From: an uncultured Alphaproteobacteria bacterium
GTDB taxonomy: Bacteria > Pseudomonadota > Alphaproteobacteria > HIMB59
Assembly (NCBI GenBank): GCA_902524245.1
Contig: CABZCN010000001.1
Coordinates: 248,001-312,000, forward strand
DNA: 64,000 nucleotides
Direction: 5' to 3'
The translations under genes were made by a program, and so were the position numbers. How positions within the stretch are numbered: position 1 is the stretch's first letter; each line of letters starts with the position of its first letter. Shown here in pieces: positions 42,783 to 51,751 of this stretch. The notes under the pieces are model-generated. The model was not told where the DNA came from and searched no databases. It saw nothing but the letters and a program-made list of their open reading frames with translations.

Positions 42783-45257
42783 ATGGCAAGAAAATCAAGA
42801 ATAATTATCGTTGGCAGTGGTATTGTTGGAGCGAGCACCGCCTATCATTTAGCTCAATTGGGTTGGAAAGATATGGTCATACTCGATCAAGGGCCATTGT
42901 TTGAAACTGGAGGCTCTACGAGTCATGCACCAGGAGGTGTGTTTCAAACTAATCCTTCACGAATGATGTGTAAATTTGCGCAGTACACAGTTGACTTACT
43001 TAGATCCTTATCATACGAGGGAAAACCTTGTTTTCATACTGTTGGAGGAATTGAAGTATCGAAGACAAAAGAAAGACATCAAGACCTGTATCGAAAACTA
43101 GGTATAGCTCACAGTTATGGATTAACTGATGCAAAAATAATTACTCCAGATGAAGTTTTAAAAATGAGCCCCTATATTGATCCAGAAAAAATTCACGGAG
43201 GATATTATGTTCCAACTGATGGTTTAGCAGCACCTGTAAGGGCAGTTAGAGCAATGGCAAAATATGTGACTGATTTAAAAGCAGGGGAATTCTTTGGTGA
43301 CACAGCAGTTAATGGTTTTAAAATTCAGAATAATCAAATTCGCGGTGTACAAACATCTAAGGGTGATTATGAAGCCGATATTGTACTTGTCTCAACTGGT
43401 ATCTGGGCTCCAAAAATGGGAAGACTTGCTAACATATCATTACCTCTAGTTCCCTGCGAACATCAAATGGTGTGGTTAGAACCGTTTGAAGAATTGAAAG
43501 AATTTAAAGCTGATCACAAAGAAGCTTTGGTTGAACACGCATTGATGCGTCACCAAGATTACAGTCTCTATTTCAGACAATGGAATGATACTTATGTTAT
43601 TGGGAATTATCGACATGAACCAAGAATTTTAGAGTCAGAAGAATTAAAGAAACCTGAAGATGCTGAAGAAATGCCCTCTTTGGTGGACTTTAGACCTGAT
43701 GATTTTGAAGGTGCACATAAAGAGTCGAATTGGTTGTTCCCAAGATTTTCAGAAAAAAAACTTACAAAAAAAATTAATGGAATTTTTTCATTTACAACAG
43801 ATGGTAACCCTTTAATGGGCGAGACAAGTGTAAAAGGTTTGTGGACCGCTAATGCTGTATGGATAACACATGCGGGTGGTGTTGGAAAAGCTATGGCAGA
43901 ATGGATAGTGAATGGTGAGCCTGAACTTGATGTTCGTCAAGGAGATATCAATCGTTTTCATCAACATCATCATGTCAGGAAATATCTAAGGTCAAGAGGT
44001 AAGCAGAATTATAAAGAGGTATATGATATTATTCACCCGCTTCAACAAATGGAGCAGCCAAGACCACTAAGAAGAAGTCCATTTTATGCAAGGTTAGAAG
44101 GACAAAAAGCACATTTCTTTGAGACTATGGGCTGGGAAAGACCTCAATGGTATGAGTCAAATGCTGAATTAATGAAAGGTAAAAACTTTCCAAATAGAAC
44201 AGGCTGGGCTGCAAAATATTGGTCACCTATTCAAGCAGCTGAACACCTTGTAACGAGACAAACGGGTGCCCTATTTGATATTACAGGATTTGTGAAAATT
44301 GAAGTAAGTGGAAAAGGTGCTCTTAAATTATTGCAGAAAGTTTGCACAAATAATATTGATGTTGCCGTAGGTAAAGTTGTTTATAGCGTAATTTCTAATA
44401 TGTATGGTGGTATAAAGAGTGATCTTACTATTAGTAGACTTGAGGAAAATAAATTTTGGGTCTTGGCAGGAGCTGGGAATGGAATGATTGATATTAGTTG
44501 GCTTCGAGCAAATGCTCCTGACGATGGAAGTGTTCAGATCATAGATTGGACATCCTCTTTTGCAGGTATCGGCTTATGGGGACCAAATTCAAGATCTGTT
44601 CTTGAAAAACTGTGTGATGATGATGATGTATCTAACGAAGGTTTTCCATTTTTCCATATTAAAAAGATTTCAATCAGTAACATTCCTTGTGTTGCTGTAA
44701 GAATATCTTATATAGGTGAGTTAGGTTGGGAAATATATACACCTACTGAGTATGGGCTATCATTATGGGATGAACTTCGAGAGACCTCAAGAGAGTTCAA
44801 CATGATTTGCTCAGGTGCTGGTGCTTTTGAGTCACTCAGATTGGAGAAAGGCTATAGATCACTGGGTACAGATATTCATACTAATTACAACCCTTATGAG
44901 TCAGGCTTAGGCTTTACGGTAAAGCTTAAAAAAGATGATGAGTTTATCGGTAAGAATGCACTTCAAAAAATAAAAGAAAAACCAATTGAAAAGAGACTTA
45001 CATGTATGATTATTGATGACCCTGAAGGAATGGCCTTGGGCACAGAACCGATTTATTCAAATGGTAAAGCTGTAGGTTATGTTACAAGTACAAATTATGG
45101 CTATTTTGTTGATAAACACATTGTTTATGGATATTTACCAACAGAATTGTCAGAAAAAGGAAATAAGTTAGAGGTCGAGTACTTTGGCAAAAGGTATCCA
45201 TTAACAGTTACAGAGGAACCTTTGCTCGACCCAGAAAATAATAGATTAAAGTCTTAA
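42783..45257 (+). CDS. Dimethylglycine/sarcosine dehydrogenase-like flavoprotein with GcvT domain
   Basis: This 824-residue protein has an N-terminal FAD oxidoreductase domain (IIIVGSGIVGASTAYHLAQL, residues 7-26) and a C-terminal folate-binding GcvT domain from about 440. H48 in GGSTSHAPGG is the position of covalent FAD attachment in dimethylglycine dehydrogenase. FTTDGNPLMGE, TGALFDITGFVKIEVSGKGA, RISYIGELGWEIYTP and LEKGYRSLGTDI are family motifs. It would demethylate dimethylglycine or sarcosine and form methylene-tetrahydrofolate. Its place after soxBDAG fits stepwise glycine-betaine demethylation. It may alternatively act on another N-methyl amine. Confidence 0.88.
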   Translation: MARKSRIIIVGSGIVGASTAYHLAQLGWKDMVILDQGPLFETGGSTSHAPGGVFQTNPSRMMCKFAQYTVDLLRSLSYEGKPCFHTVGGIEVSKTKERHQDLYRKLGIAHSYGLTDAKIITPDEVLKMSPYIDPEKIHGGYYVPTDGLAAPVRAVRAMAKYVTDLKAGEFFGDTAVNGFKIQNNQIRGVQTSKGDYEADIVLVSTGIWAPKMGRLANISLPLVPCEHQMVWLEPFEELKEFKADHKEALVEHALMRHQDYSLYFRQWNDTYVIGNYRHEPRILESEELKKPEDAEEMPSLVDFRPDDFEGAHKESNWLFPRFSEKKLTKKINGIFSFTTDGNPLMGETSVKGLWTANAVWITHAGGVGKAMAEWIVNGEPELDVRQGDINRFHQHHHVRKYLRSRGKQNYKEVYDIIHPLQQMEQPRPLRRSPFYARLEGQKAHFFETMGWERPQWYESNAELMKGKNFPNRTGWAAKYWSPIQAAEHLVTRQTGALFDITGFVKIEVSGKGALKLLQKVCTNNIDVAVGKVVYSVISNMYGGIKSDLTISRLEENKFWVLAGAGNGMIDISWLRANAPDDGSVQIIDWTSSFAGIGLWGPNSRSVLEKLCDDDDVSNEGFPFFHIKKISISNIPCVAVRISYIGELGWEIYTPTEYGLSLWDELRETSREFNMICSGAGAFESLRLEKGYRSLGTDIHTNYNPYESGLGFTVKLKKDDEFIGKNALQKIKEKPIEKRLTCMIIDDPEGMALGTEPIYSNGKAVGYVTSTNYGYFVDKHIVYGYLPTELSEKGNKLEVEYFGKRYPLTVTEEPLLDPENNRLKS

Positions 45258-45275
45258 CTATTATATTTTAAAAAT

Positions 45276-46157
45276 ATGATCAAAGAAAATATTGTTTCTT
45301 TAGTTGATGGCTTTACTGTAGAGCTTAACCCAAAAGTAAGACACAAACTAAAGTCGATACCTTTAGATAAAAAAAATAATGTCTACATAACGTATCTACC
45401 TGATGCTACGGAAAACGACATTTTAGAAACTGTTGATTTTGTATCTAAACAAGAATTGACTCCTATTACTCATTTGCCTGCAAGGACAATGAAAGATTTA
45501 GATCATGTTTCAGACTTCCTAAAAGAACTTAGAAATAGAACAGATAGCAAAAAAATTCTTGTTATAGGTGGTGGAGGTAATCAAAATGGATCAGTATCAT
45601 CTTCTTTGGAAATACTAGAGTGTGGTTTATTAAAAGATAATGATTTTGAAGAGATAGGAATAGCCGGACACCCAGAAGGCTCACCTGATATTGATCAAAA
45701 TACTGTGAACGAATTTTTGAACAAAAAATATGAATTATCAAAAGATAAGGATTTAAATTTAGAACTTGTTACTCAATTTTTTTTTAATGCCGAACCATTT
45801 ATTAAATGGTGTAAATTTTTAGATAATTCAAATATAAAATTACCCGTCAGAGTAGGCTTTCCAGGCCCGGCATCTTTTAAAACACTTCTTAATTTTGGAA
45901 TAATGAGTGGTGTTGGAAATTCATTAAGTTTTTTGAAAAAGAACTCATCTAAAGTAACTGACCTTTTAACAAAAACTTCAAACGATGAAATGTTTATTGA
46001 ATTAGCAAACTTCTCTAAAGAACAAAGTTCATTTAAAAATTTTCACTGCTTTCCTTTTGGTGGCTTCGAGAAGACCTGTCATTGGTTAAATGCTCTTCAA
46101 AATGGTGATTTTACAATGGAAAATGACAAAATAGTCCTCCACAACAAAATCTTTTAA
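45276..46157 (+). CDS. Methylenetetrahydrofolate reductase-like protein (MetF family)
   Basis: This 293-residue TIM-barrel flavoenzyme of the MetF family interconverts methyl- and methylene-tetrahydrofolate. Recognisable parts are FTVELNPKVRHKLKSIPLD, PITHLPARTMKDL, ILVIGGGGNQNG, EIGIAGHPEGSPDID, LVTQFFFNAEPFIKWC and LPVRVGFPGPASFKTL. The 19-base gap from the flavoprotein gene and the methyltransferase gene downstream suggest a catabolic role, oxidising methyl-THF. It lacks the length of the housekeeping enzyme's insertions but has the glutamine and glutamate motifs. Confidence 0.82.
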   Translation: MIKENIVSLVDGFTVELNPKVRHKLKSIPLDKKNNVYITYLPDATENDILETVDFVSKQELTPITHLPARTMKDLDHVSDFLKELRNRTDSKKILVIGGGGNQNGSVSSSLEILECGLLKDNDFEEIGIAGHPEGSPDIDQNTVNEFLNKKYELSKDKDLNLELVTQFFFNAEPFIKWCKFLDNSNIKLPVRVGFPGPASFKTLLNFGIMSGVGNSLSFLKKNSSKVTDLLTKTSNDEMFIELANFSKEQSSFKNFHCFPFGGFEKTCHWLNALQNGDFTMENDKIVLHNKIF

Positions 46158-46237
46158 GTTCTAATTTTTCGATTGCATAGACCCTAAAAAGAAATTAATT
46201 TTCAAAAATTGCTACTGCATTTTTTATAGGAGGATAT

Positions 46238-47542
46238 ATGAAGCTAAAGCAACCAAGTTCAGTGGACCAATCTGACAGAAAAGTCCCATTTAATTTAAGG
46301 CAATCAGGACCAACACCTCAACAAATGCTTATATCTACTAGAGTTAGAAAAAATCCTTATTGGCATTTATCAGTCGAAGCAGGATGTTGGAGATGCACTG
46401 TATACAATAGAATGTATCATCCTAGAGGTTATGTAAAACCAGAGGATGGTGGTGCAATGGTTGAATATGATGCATTAGTTAATCACGTAACAATGTGGAA
46501 TGTAGCAGTTGAAAGACAAATCCGTGTAAAAGGACCTGATGCGTTAAAATTTACAAATTTTGTTATCACAAGAGATGCAACAAGAATTGAAGTAATGAAA
46601 GGAAAATATGTAATCCTTTGTAATGACAAAGGAGGAGTGTTAAATGATCCTATATTGCTCAGAATTGCAGAGGATGAATTTTGGTTTTCACTTTCTGACT
46701 CCGATATTATGTTTTTTCTTCAAGGCGTAAATCACGATAAAAAATTTAATGTAGAAATTGATGAAATAGATGTATCTCCTGTTCAAATTCAAGGACCAAA
46801 GTCAATCGATCTTATGGCAGATTTAGTTGGAGATGCTGTTAGAGACATTCCTTACTATGGCTTAATGGCAGCAAAAGTTGGAGGAAGAGATTGTATTATT
46901 TCCCAAACAGGTTTTACTGGGGAAAAGGGATATGAAATCTACCTCAGAGATGCAACTTTGTATGCAGATGATATGTGGAATGCGGTTTTAGAGGCTGGAA
47001 AGAAACATAGTCTAAAAGTAATAGCACCTGCACACCATAGAAGAATAGCTGCAGGAATTTTATCATGGGGTCAAGATCTTGATGCCGAAACTTATCCATT
47101 TCAATGTAACCTTGGCTACCAGGTTCCAAGAAAAAAACAAGGGGATTACATTGGTAAGCAAGCACTAGAGGCTATGAGAGCAAAAATCGAAGCAGGAGAA
47201 AAACCTTACAGTAACCAACTTGTTGGATTTAGATTAGGGGGTAAGCCAATTGATGAATATGCACCTGATTTTTGGCTCATATCTGAAGATGGATCAACAC
47301 CAATAGGTTATCTAACATCTCCTTGGTATTCTCCAGAATTGGAAACTAATATAGCAATGGGATATGTTCCTTATGAAAAAAAGGATATTGGTAATAAGTT
47401 TAAATTTCATCTCCCTGATCAATATTGTGATACACCTGGAACACCAGTTGATGGAGAGATAGTTAAAATTCCGTTTAGACCATCTGTTAATCCAAATGCA
47501 CGTGAAATTGCAAAGGAAGACGGAAGAGACTCAGCCTACTAA
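46238..47542 (+). CDS. GcvT/DmdA-family tetrahydrofolate-dependent methyltransferase
   Basis: This 434-residue aminomethyltransferase-fold protein has ISTRVRKNPYWHLSVEAGCW, YNRMYHPRGYVKPEDGGAM, VNHVTMWNVAVERQIRVKGP, YVILCNDKGGVLNDPI and TGFTGEKGYEIYL. It is related to the DMSP demethylase DmdA but is about 65 residues longer, so I do not call it DmdA. It probably moves a methyl group from an S-, O- or N-methyl compound to THF, with the MetF-like neighbour oxidising the product. AGGAGG precedes the ATG, so expression is probably high. It ends the operon before a strong terminator. Confidence 0.8.
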   Translation: MKLKQPSSVDQSDRKVPFNLRQSGPTPQQMLISTRVRKNPYWHLSVEAGCWRCTVYNRMYHPRGYVKPEDGGAMVEYDALVNHVTMWNVAVERQIRVKGPDALKFTNFVITRDATRIEVMKGKYVILCNDKGGVLNDPILLRIAEDEFWFSLSDSDIMFFLQGVNHDKKFNVEIDEIDVSPVQIQGPKSIDLMADLVGDAVRDIPYYGLMAAKVGGRDCIISQTGFTGEKGYEIYLRDATLYADDMWNAVLEAGKKHSLKVIAPAHHRRIAAGILSWGQDLDAETYPFQCNLGYQVPRKKQGDYIGKQALEAMRAKIEAGEKPYSNQLVGFRLGGKPIDEYAPDFWLISEDGSTPIGYLTSPWYSPELETNIAMGYVPYEKKDIGNKFKFHLPDQYCDTPGTPVDGEIVKIPFRPSVNPNAREIAKEDGRDSAY

Positions 47543-47554
47543 ACTATATATATC

Positions 47555-47583
47555 AAGCCCAGTCTATGTACCTGGGCTTTTTA
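47555..47583 (+). terminator. Rho-independent terminator after the demethylation block
   Basis: AAGCCCAG (47555-47562), a nine-base loop and CTGGGCTT (47572-47579) form a perfect 8-bp stem followed by TTTAT. It is 13 bases past the methyltransferase stop. This is the clearest intrinsic terminator in the window and marks the end of the one-carbon region. Confidence 0.88.
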
Positions 47584-47620
47584 TATTTGAATTTTAAAAT
47601 CTAGCTGTAATAATCTAATT

Positions 47621-47995
47621 ATGAATGTATCAAACATAATAAATAGTAAAAAGCTCTACAATCTATATGACCAAATTTTTGATTACTTTAACTTAGCTAT
47701 TTACGATTTAGAGTCTAAAATTGATACAAGCTTTGACTATAAAAATATTAAGCACAAATTAGAAACCTTTGCCGATAAACATTTTAAAAGTGCCCTTAAT
47801 GAATTCAATAGAGAAATATCATTGTTAAAAGATCAAATTCCTGATGATTTTTCAAAAATTGAAGAATTAAGCAACGAAATAAGAACATACTTCAACTCAT
47901 TTTTAGAAAAAAAACTTTTTGATTATAAAAAAATTAATGATTTAAAAGATAATCTTAAAAAGAATATCGATAAAATTAATAAAATTTATTCTTAA
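47621..47995 (+). CDS. Hypothetical small helical protein upstream of rmuC
   Basis: This is a 124-residue, lysine-, asparagine- and leucine/isoleucine-rich protein with no signal peptide or membrane segment. Heptad-like spacing in KHFKSALNEFNREISLLKDQ and in IEELSNEIRTYFNSFLEKKL suggests a coiled coil. No known family was recognised. It is 21 bases before rmuC on the same strand and probably co-transcribed, so a role with RmuC or nucleic acids is possible but unsupported. Confidence 0.6.
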   Translation: MNVSNIINSKKLYNLYDQIFDYFNLAIYDLESKIDTSFDYKNIKHKLETFADKHFKSALNEFNREISLLKDQIPDDFSKIEELSNEIRTYFNSFLEKKLFDYKKINDLKDNLKKNIDKINKIYS

Positions 47996-48015
47996 AAAGA
48001 ATTAAAATTTAAATT

Positions 48016-48978
48016 ATGAATTTGGAAATCATTATATTTGGAGGTCTTATAATTGTTATAATTCTTTTATTGATAACTATAAAAAAAATTAATGAAAAAC
48101 ATAAAAATAATCAAGATGTAGATCTTGATAAAATAAGTCAAAATTTAGAAAATTTATTTAATAAAACATTGGAGCAATCTGGTTACGTCAATTCAAAAAT
48201 AGATGAAATTGGCCACTTAACAAAAAAAATGACTAATGCCATGACAGCTAATATAGCTGATATGGGGAATATGGGAGAGGCAATACTAGAAAATATTCTA
48301 CAAGATTGTGGAATGACTAAAGATAGAGATTACAAAACACAGTATACTGACAAAAATGATGAGGGACAAAGCTTTAGACCAGATGTCGTAATTTTTCTTC
48401 CAGATAAAAGAAATATAATAATTGACTCTAAAGTACCTATGAAAGATTGGTATGAATTTCAAAATACTGATGATATCAAAATAAAAGAAAATTCGATTAG
48501 AAATTTTATAACTGCATTAAAAAATCACATTAACTCAATTAGCAAAAAAGATTATACAAATCTTTTAAAAATTAATTCTCCGGACTACGTTTTCATATTC
48601 ATGCCACATGAACATGCACTAATTACGGCACAAAGATACGATCAAAATATTGCTAATTATGCTCAGCAAAAACATGTAATTATAGTGGGACCATCAACAT
48701 TAATAATGTGTATGAAATTAGTTGAAAGCATTTGGCGTCTAGAAAAACAAAATAAAAACTCTAAAGAGATTGCAGATATTGCTGGGAATATGTTTGACCA
48801 AATAGCTAAAACAATAAATTTGTTAGAAAAAACTGAATCATCTATCACTAAATCTCTGGAAAATATAAGTACTACTAAAAATTATGTTAAAGAAGGTAGA
48901 GGTAGTTTATACAGTAGAGCTAATCAAATGAAAGAACTAGGTGCGAAGACAAAAATTGAAATTGATATAAAGGAATGA
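48016..48978 (+). CDS. rmuC: RmuC-family DNA recombination protein
   Basis: This 320-residue protein starts with one transmembrane helix (residues about 4-22), then a short helical region and the RmuC nuclease-like domain. Motifs are NMGEAILENILQDCGM (about 88-103), FRPDVVIFLPDKRNIIIDSK with the PD-(D/E)xK-like D and K, PDYVFIFMPHEHALITAQRY and VGPSTLIMCMKLVESIWRLE. RmuC is implicated in limiting DNA inversions. At 320 residues it is shorter than E. coli RmuC (475), lacking most of the N-terminal coiled coil. It overlaps the next gene by four bases. Confidence 0.88.
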   Translation: MNLEIIIFGGLIIVIILLLITIKKINEKHKNNQDVDLDKISQNLENLFNKTLEQSGYVNSKIDEIGHLTKKMTNAMTANIADMGNMGEAILENILQDCGMTKDRDYKTQYTDKNDEGQSFRPDVVIFLPDKRNIIIDSKVPMKDWYEFQNTDDIKIKENSIRNFITALKNHINSISKKDYTNLLKINSPDYVFIFMPHEHALITAQRYDQNIANYAQQKHVIIVGPSTLIMCMKLVESIWRLEKQNKNSKEIADIAGNMFDQIAKTINLLEKTESSITKSLENISTTKNYVKEGRGSLYSRANQMKELGAKTKIEIDIKE

Positions 48979-49943
48979 AAATTCTTGTTTACAGTTTTAA
49001 TGATAAATTAGGCGACGGTTTACAAAAAATATCATTTCTTCAAAAGTTAAAAAAAATATATCCTTCTTCTTTTATTACATATACCACAACAAACACAACA
49101 ACTCTAAAAAGCGTACTTTACCCTCTTTTAACTAATGTGATAGATGAATTCATTGAGGAAAACAACATCAGATCATCTTTGTTTGATTTATTTAAAAATA
49201 ATTTAAAATTTAAGAATAGTCATTTTGACTTAATTATCGATCTTCAAAAGGTAGTCTTAAGAACCTTGAATTTAAAAAAAATTAGCCACAAAGTGTTTTT
49301 TAGTGCTTCAGCAAATTTTTTGTTTTCAAACGTAAAAAATAACCAAAATTTAAAATTTAAAGGGATATATATTGAGAGATTCTATTATAATATATTAAGT
49401 CTCATCAATAATGAGTATTTTGAAGATATAGAAAATATAAATGTGCCTTATACAGAGGCACCTAAAATAATTAATCAGAAAAATAAGAAAATAATTGGCA
49501 TAGCACCAGGTGCAGGAAATCCCATTAGGGAATGGGGATTTGAAAAATATTTAGAAGTGGCTAAAAAATTAAGGCAAGATGATTATCGTGTCGTATTTTT
49601 TCTAGGACCAAACGAAAAAAAATATTTAGATTTATGTAGAACGAATAATTTTGATTGCCCAGAATGGAATGAGAAATCTATGATCTCGAAAAGTATTCTA
49701 TTTATTATGAATTTAGCAAAACAAGTCGATTGCTTATTATGTAATGACGGTGGAACCTCATGGATCTTTGAATTTGCTGGTATAAAAACATTTAAAATTT
49801 TTGGAGTTACAAATGAAAAGAAATTTGCAAGACCAAATTATTGTAAAACATTACAAGTAAAAGATTTTGGCTATAATTCTTTACAATCTTTCCCCACTGA
49901 CCTATACATAGCAGAATTAAATAATTATTTGAAAACTATATGA
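48975..49943 (+). CDS. GT9-like glycosyltransferase (heptosyltransferase family)
   Basis: This is a 322-residue protein with the two-Rossmann GT-B plan of heptosyltransferases. Start MKILVYSFNDKLGDGLQKIS (normally LGDhl), FDLIIDLQKVVLRTL, GIAPGAGNPIREWGFEKYLE and LLCNDGGTSWIFEFAGIKTF. It would add a sugar to lipopolysaccharide core or another surface glycan. Coupled to rmuC by a 4-bp overlap and to the following epimerase gene by another, so it belongs to a surface-glycan unit. Confidence 0.8.
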   Translation: MKILVYSFNDKLGDGLQKISFLQKLKKIYPSSFITYTTTNTTTLKSVLYPLLTNVIDEFIEENNIRSSLFDLFKNNLKFKNSHFDLIIDLQKVVLRTLNLKKISHKVFFSASANFLFSNVKNNQNLKFKGIYIERFYYNILSLINNEYFEDIENINVPYTEAPKIINQKNKKIIGIAPGAGNPIREWGFEKYLEVAKKLRQDDYRVVFFLGPNEKKYLDLCRTNNFDCPEWNEKSMISKSILFIMNLAKQVDCLLCNDGGTSWIFEFAGIKTFKIFGVTNEKKFARPNYCKTLQVKDFGYNSLQSFPTDLYIAELNNYLKTI

Positions 49944-50830
49944 TTAAGAAAAATATTCTTATAACTGGCGGTGCGGGATTTATAGGTTCAAATCTAGTTA
50001 AATTTATATTAAAGAAAAATATTGCAAGAAAAATTATTGTTTTAGATAATTATTCATCTGGTTCAAAATTAAATCATATCTCTAATAAGAAAATTACTTA
50101 TATAAAAGGAGATACAAAAAATATTCTTAATAATAAAAAAATTAAAAAATCTAAAATTGATTTAATATTTCACTTAGCAGAATTTTCAAGAATTGTTCAA
50201 AGCTTTCAGTATTTTGAAAAATGTTGGGAGTCAAATATGCAAGGAACAAAAAAGGTAATAGAATTAGCGTTGATTAAAAGAGCTAAATTTATTTATTCTG
50301 CATCATCTAGTAAATTTGGTCCGAAAACTAATGAATATCTATCACCTTACGCATGGACTAAAGCAAAAAATGTAGAATTAATAAAATGTTACAAAGAATG
50401 GTATGGTTTAGACTATGTGATTGCATATTTTTACAATGTCTACGGACCCAATCAAATTAAAAAACACTATATGTCTGCAGTAATAGGAATTTTTGAGGAT
50501 CAATTTATAAATAATAAACCTTTAACAGTGGTCTCTCCTGGAAACCAAAAAAGGGATTTCACACATGTATACGATATTGTAGAGGGGTTTATTAAAGCTG
50601 GTTTTTATAAAAAAAATCAAGAGTATCAATTGGCATCTGGAAAACTCTATACAATTATGCAAGTTGCAAAAATGTTTAAATCAAAGATCAAATTAATCCC
50701 TCAAAGACCCGGAGAAAGATTTTCTTCAAAAAGAGATGATTTATCTAAATCTCAAAAAGAATTAAATTTTAAGGCTAAATATAATCTGAAAAATTATATT
50801 TTAGGCTTTCTAAAAGAACATAGTAAATAA
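49940..50830 (+). CDS. NAD-dependent nucleotide-sugar epimerase/dehydratase
   Basis: This 296-residue extended SDR is of the UDP-glucose 4-epimerase class. Motifs are ILITGGAGFIGSNLVKFILK (5-24), VLDNYSSGSK, IFHLAEFSR, YSASSSKFGP, the YxxxK in SPYAWTKAKNVEL (about 133-145), FYNVYGPNQIK and DFTHVYDIVEGFI. Slightly shorter than GalE. It overlaps the GT9 gene and ends exactly where the convergent GT32-like gene ends (50830|50831). It likely supplies an activated sugar to the nearby transferases. Confidence 0.87.
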   Translation: MIKKNILITGGAGFIGSNLVKFILKKNIARKIIVLDNYSSGSKLNHISNKKITYIKGDTKNILNNKKIKKSKIDLIFHLAEFSRIVQSFQYFEKCWESNMQGTKKVIELALIKRAKFIYSASSSKFGPKTNEYLSPYAWTKAKNVELIKCYKEWYGLDYVIAYFYNVYGPNQIKKHYMSAVIGIFEDQFINNKPLTVVSPGNQKRDFTHVYDIVEGFIKAGFYKKNQEYQLASGKLYTIMQVAKMFKSKIKLIPQRPGERFSSKRDDLSKSQKELNFKAKYNLKNYILGFLKEHSK

Positions 50831-51652
50831 TTAAATTACACTCTCATTTCTAATATCAGCATATGACTGTACTAAATGATGTCTTACACGACATCCTTTC
50901 ATAGAAAAAATACCCTTATTATCAAAATATATTCCCGATTGAATAATATTATTACAACCATAGTTTTCAAAATAACTTCTGACTACTTTAGTAAATTGTC
51001 CAGTTGCAGTTAAACTTAATACTGCAGTTTTAGGTTTAAAAAATATTTTATTTTCATAAAATTTGTAGTCATTTACTATATTTTCAATCATCATTTTTGG
51101 TATTAAATGATTTTTTTTAAATCCTAATCCCCAGGTCAAAAAATTATTATGTGGAAATTTTAATAATAGAAATATTTTCTCACTTGGTGGAATAATACAT
51201 TCAACTGGTTCATTAGATAAAAATGCCTCCGTATCCTTTTCATGAAGAGACTTTATGGAAACACTGCATCCTTTACTAATATCAAAATAATACCCACCCC
51301 TTTCATACAAAATACAATGCCTAAAAATATCTGATTCCATTACTCCAAATTTAACATTTTTATAAACATGATGAATTTCATGAGAGGACCAGAATTTTTC
51401 CATGTATTCATCTCTTGCTGTTTTATCAAATAGTATGAAACTTAAGTCTTTATTGACATCTCTAAATTTTAAAATTTCCTGATAATGTGTTTTTCCAAAA
51501 AATTTATTTTCCCAAGTTTGATAAACAAATGGCGGTATAAGTTGATTATGTGTTTCATTTGAGATTTGATCTTTCAACTCTTTTAAAGGATATTCTGTTA
51601 TTCTTTTTATGTAATAATCGAAAAATTTTTCTATCTTTTTTAAACTATTCAT
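50831..51652 (-). CDS. GT32-like glycosyltransferase (capsular/sugar-binding DxD family)
   Basis: This is a 273-residue glycosyltransferase. [18 protein letters not shown] resembles the start of the Gly_transf_sug fold, and the nucleotide-sugar site is [20 protein letters not shown] followed by DIS. The usual DxD reads D-I-S, so the second acidic residue is replaced. The ATG at 51652 was chosen, because a longer in-frame start at 51706 lies within the tRNA-Ser gene. Five bases separate it from the tRNA 3' end, so it could be co-transcribed with lepA and the tRNA. Confidence 0.78.
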   Translation of the reverse strand: MNSLKKIEKFFDYYIKRITEYPLKELKDQISNETHNQLIPPFVYQTWENKFFGKTHYQEILKFRDVNKDLSFILFDKTARDEYMEKFWSSHEIHHVYKNVKFGVMESDIFRHCILYERGGYYFDISKGCSVSIKSLHEKDTEAFLSNEPVECIIPPSEKIFLLLKFPHNNFLTWGLGFKKNHLIPKMMIENIVNDYKFYENKIFFKPKTAVLSLTATGQFTKVVRSYFENYGCNNIIQSGIYFDNKGIFSMKGCRVRHHLVQSYADIRNESVI

Positions 51653-51657
51653 AACTT

Positions 51658-51747
51658 TGGCGGAGAGAGTGGGATTCGAACCCACGATAGAGTTGCCCCT
51701 ATACACGCGTTCCAGGCGTGCGCCTTAAACCACTCGGCCATCTCTCC
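51658..51747 (-). tRNA. tRNA-Ser (anticodon GGA)
   Basis: The class II tRNA is 90 nt including an encoded CCA (51658-51660). A seven-base acceptor stem GGAGAGA pairs with TCTCTCC, with discriminator G. The anticodon loop CTGGAAC places GGA at 51711-51713, reading UCC and UCU. It has a long variable arm and the TΨC sequence GGGTTCGAATCCC. It starts four bases after the lepA stop on the same strand, so it must be processed from the lepA transcript or have an internal promoter. Confidence 0.96.
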
Positions 51748-51751
51748 ATGA

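Noticed and set aside
46238-47542. Calling the methyltransferase DmdA
   Set aside because: Length (434 versus about 370) and N-terminus differ; family membership is safe but substrate is not.
51653-51706. N-terminal extension of the GT32-like protein
   Set aside because: It is translated from the tRNA-Ser gene, so it cannot be coding.
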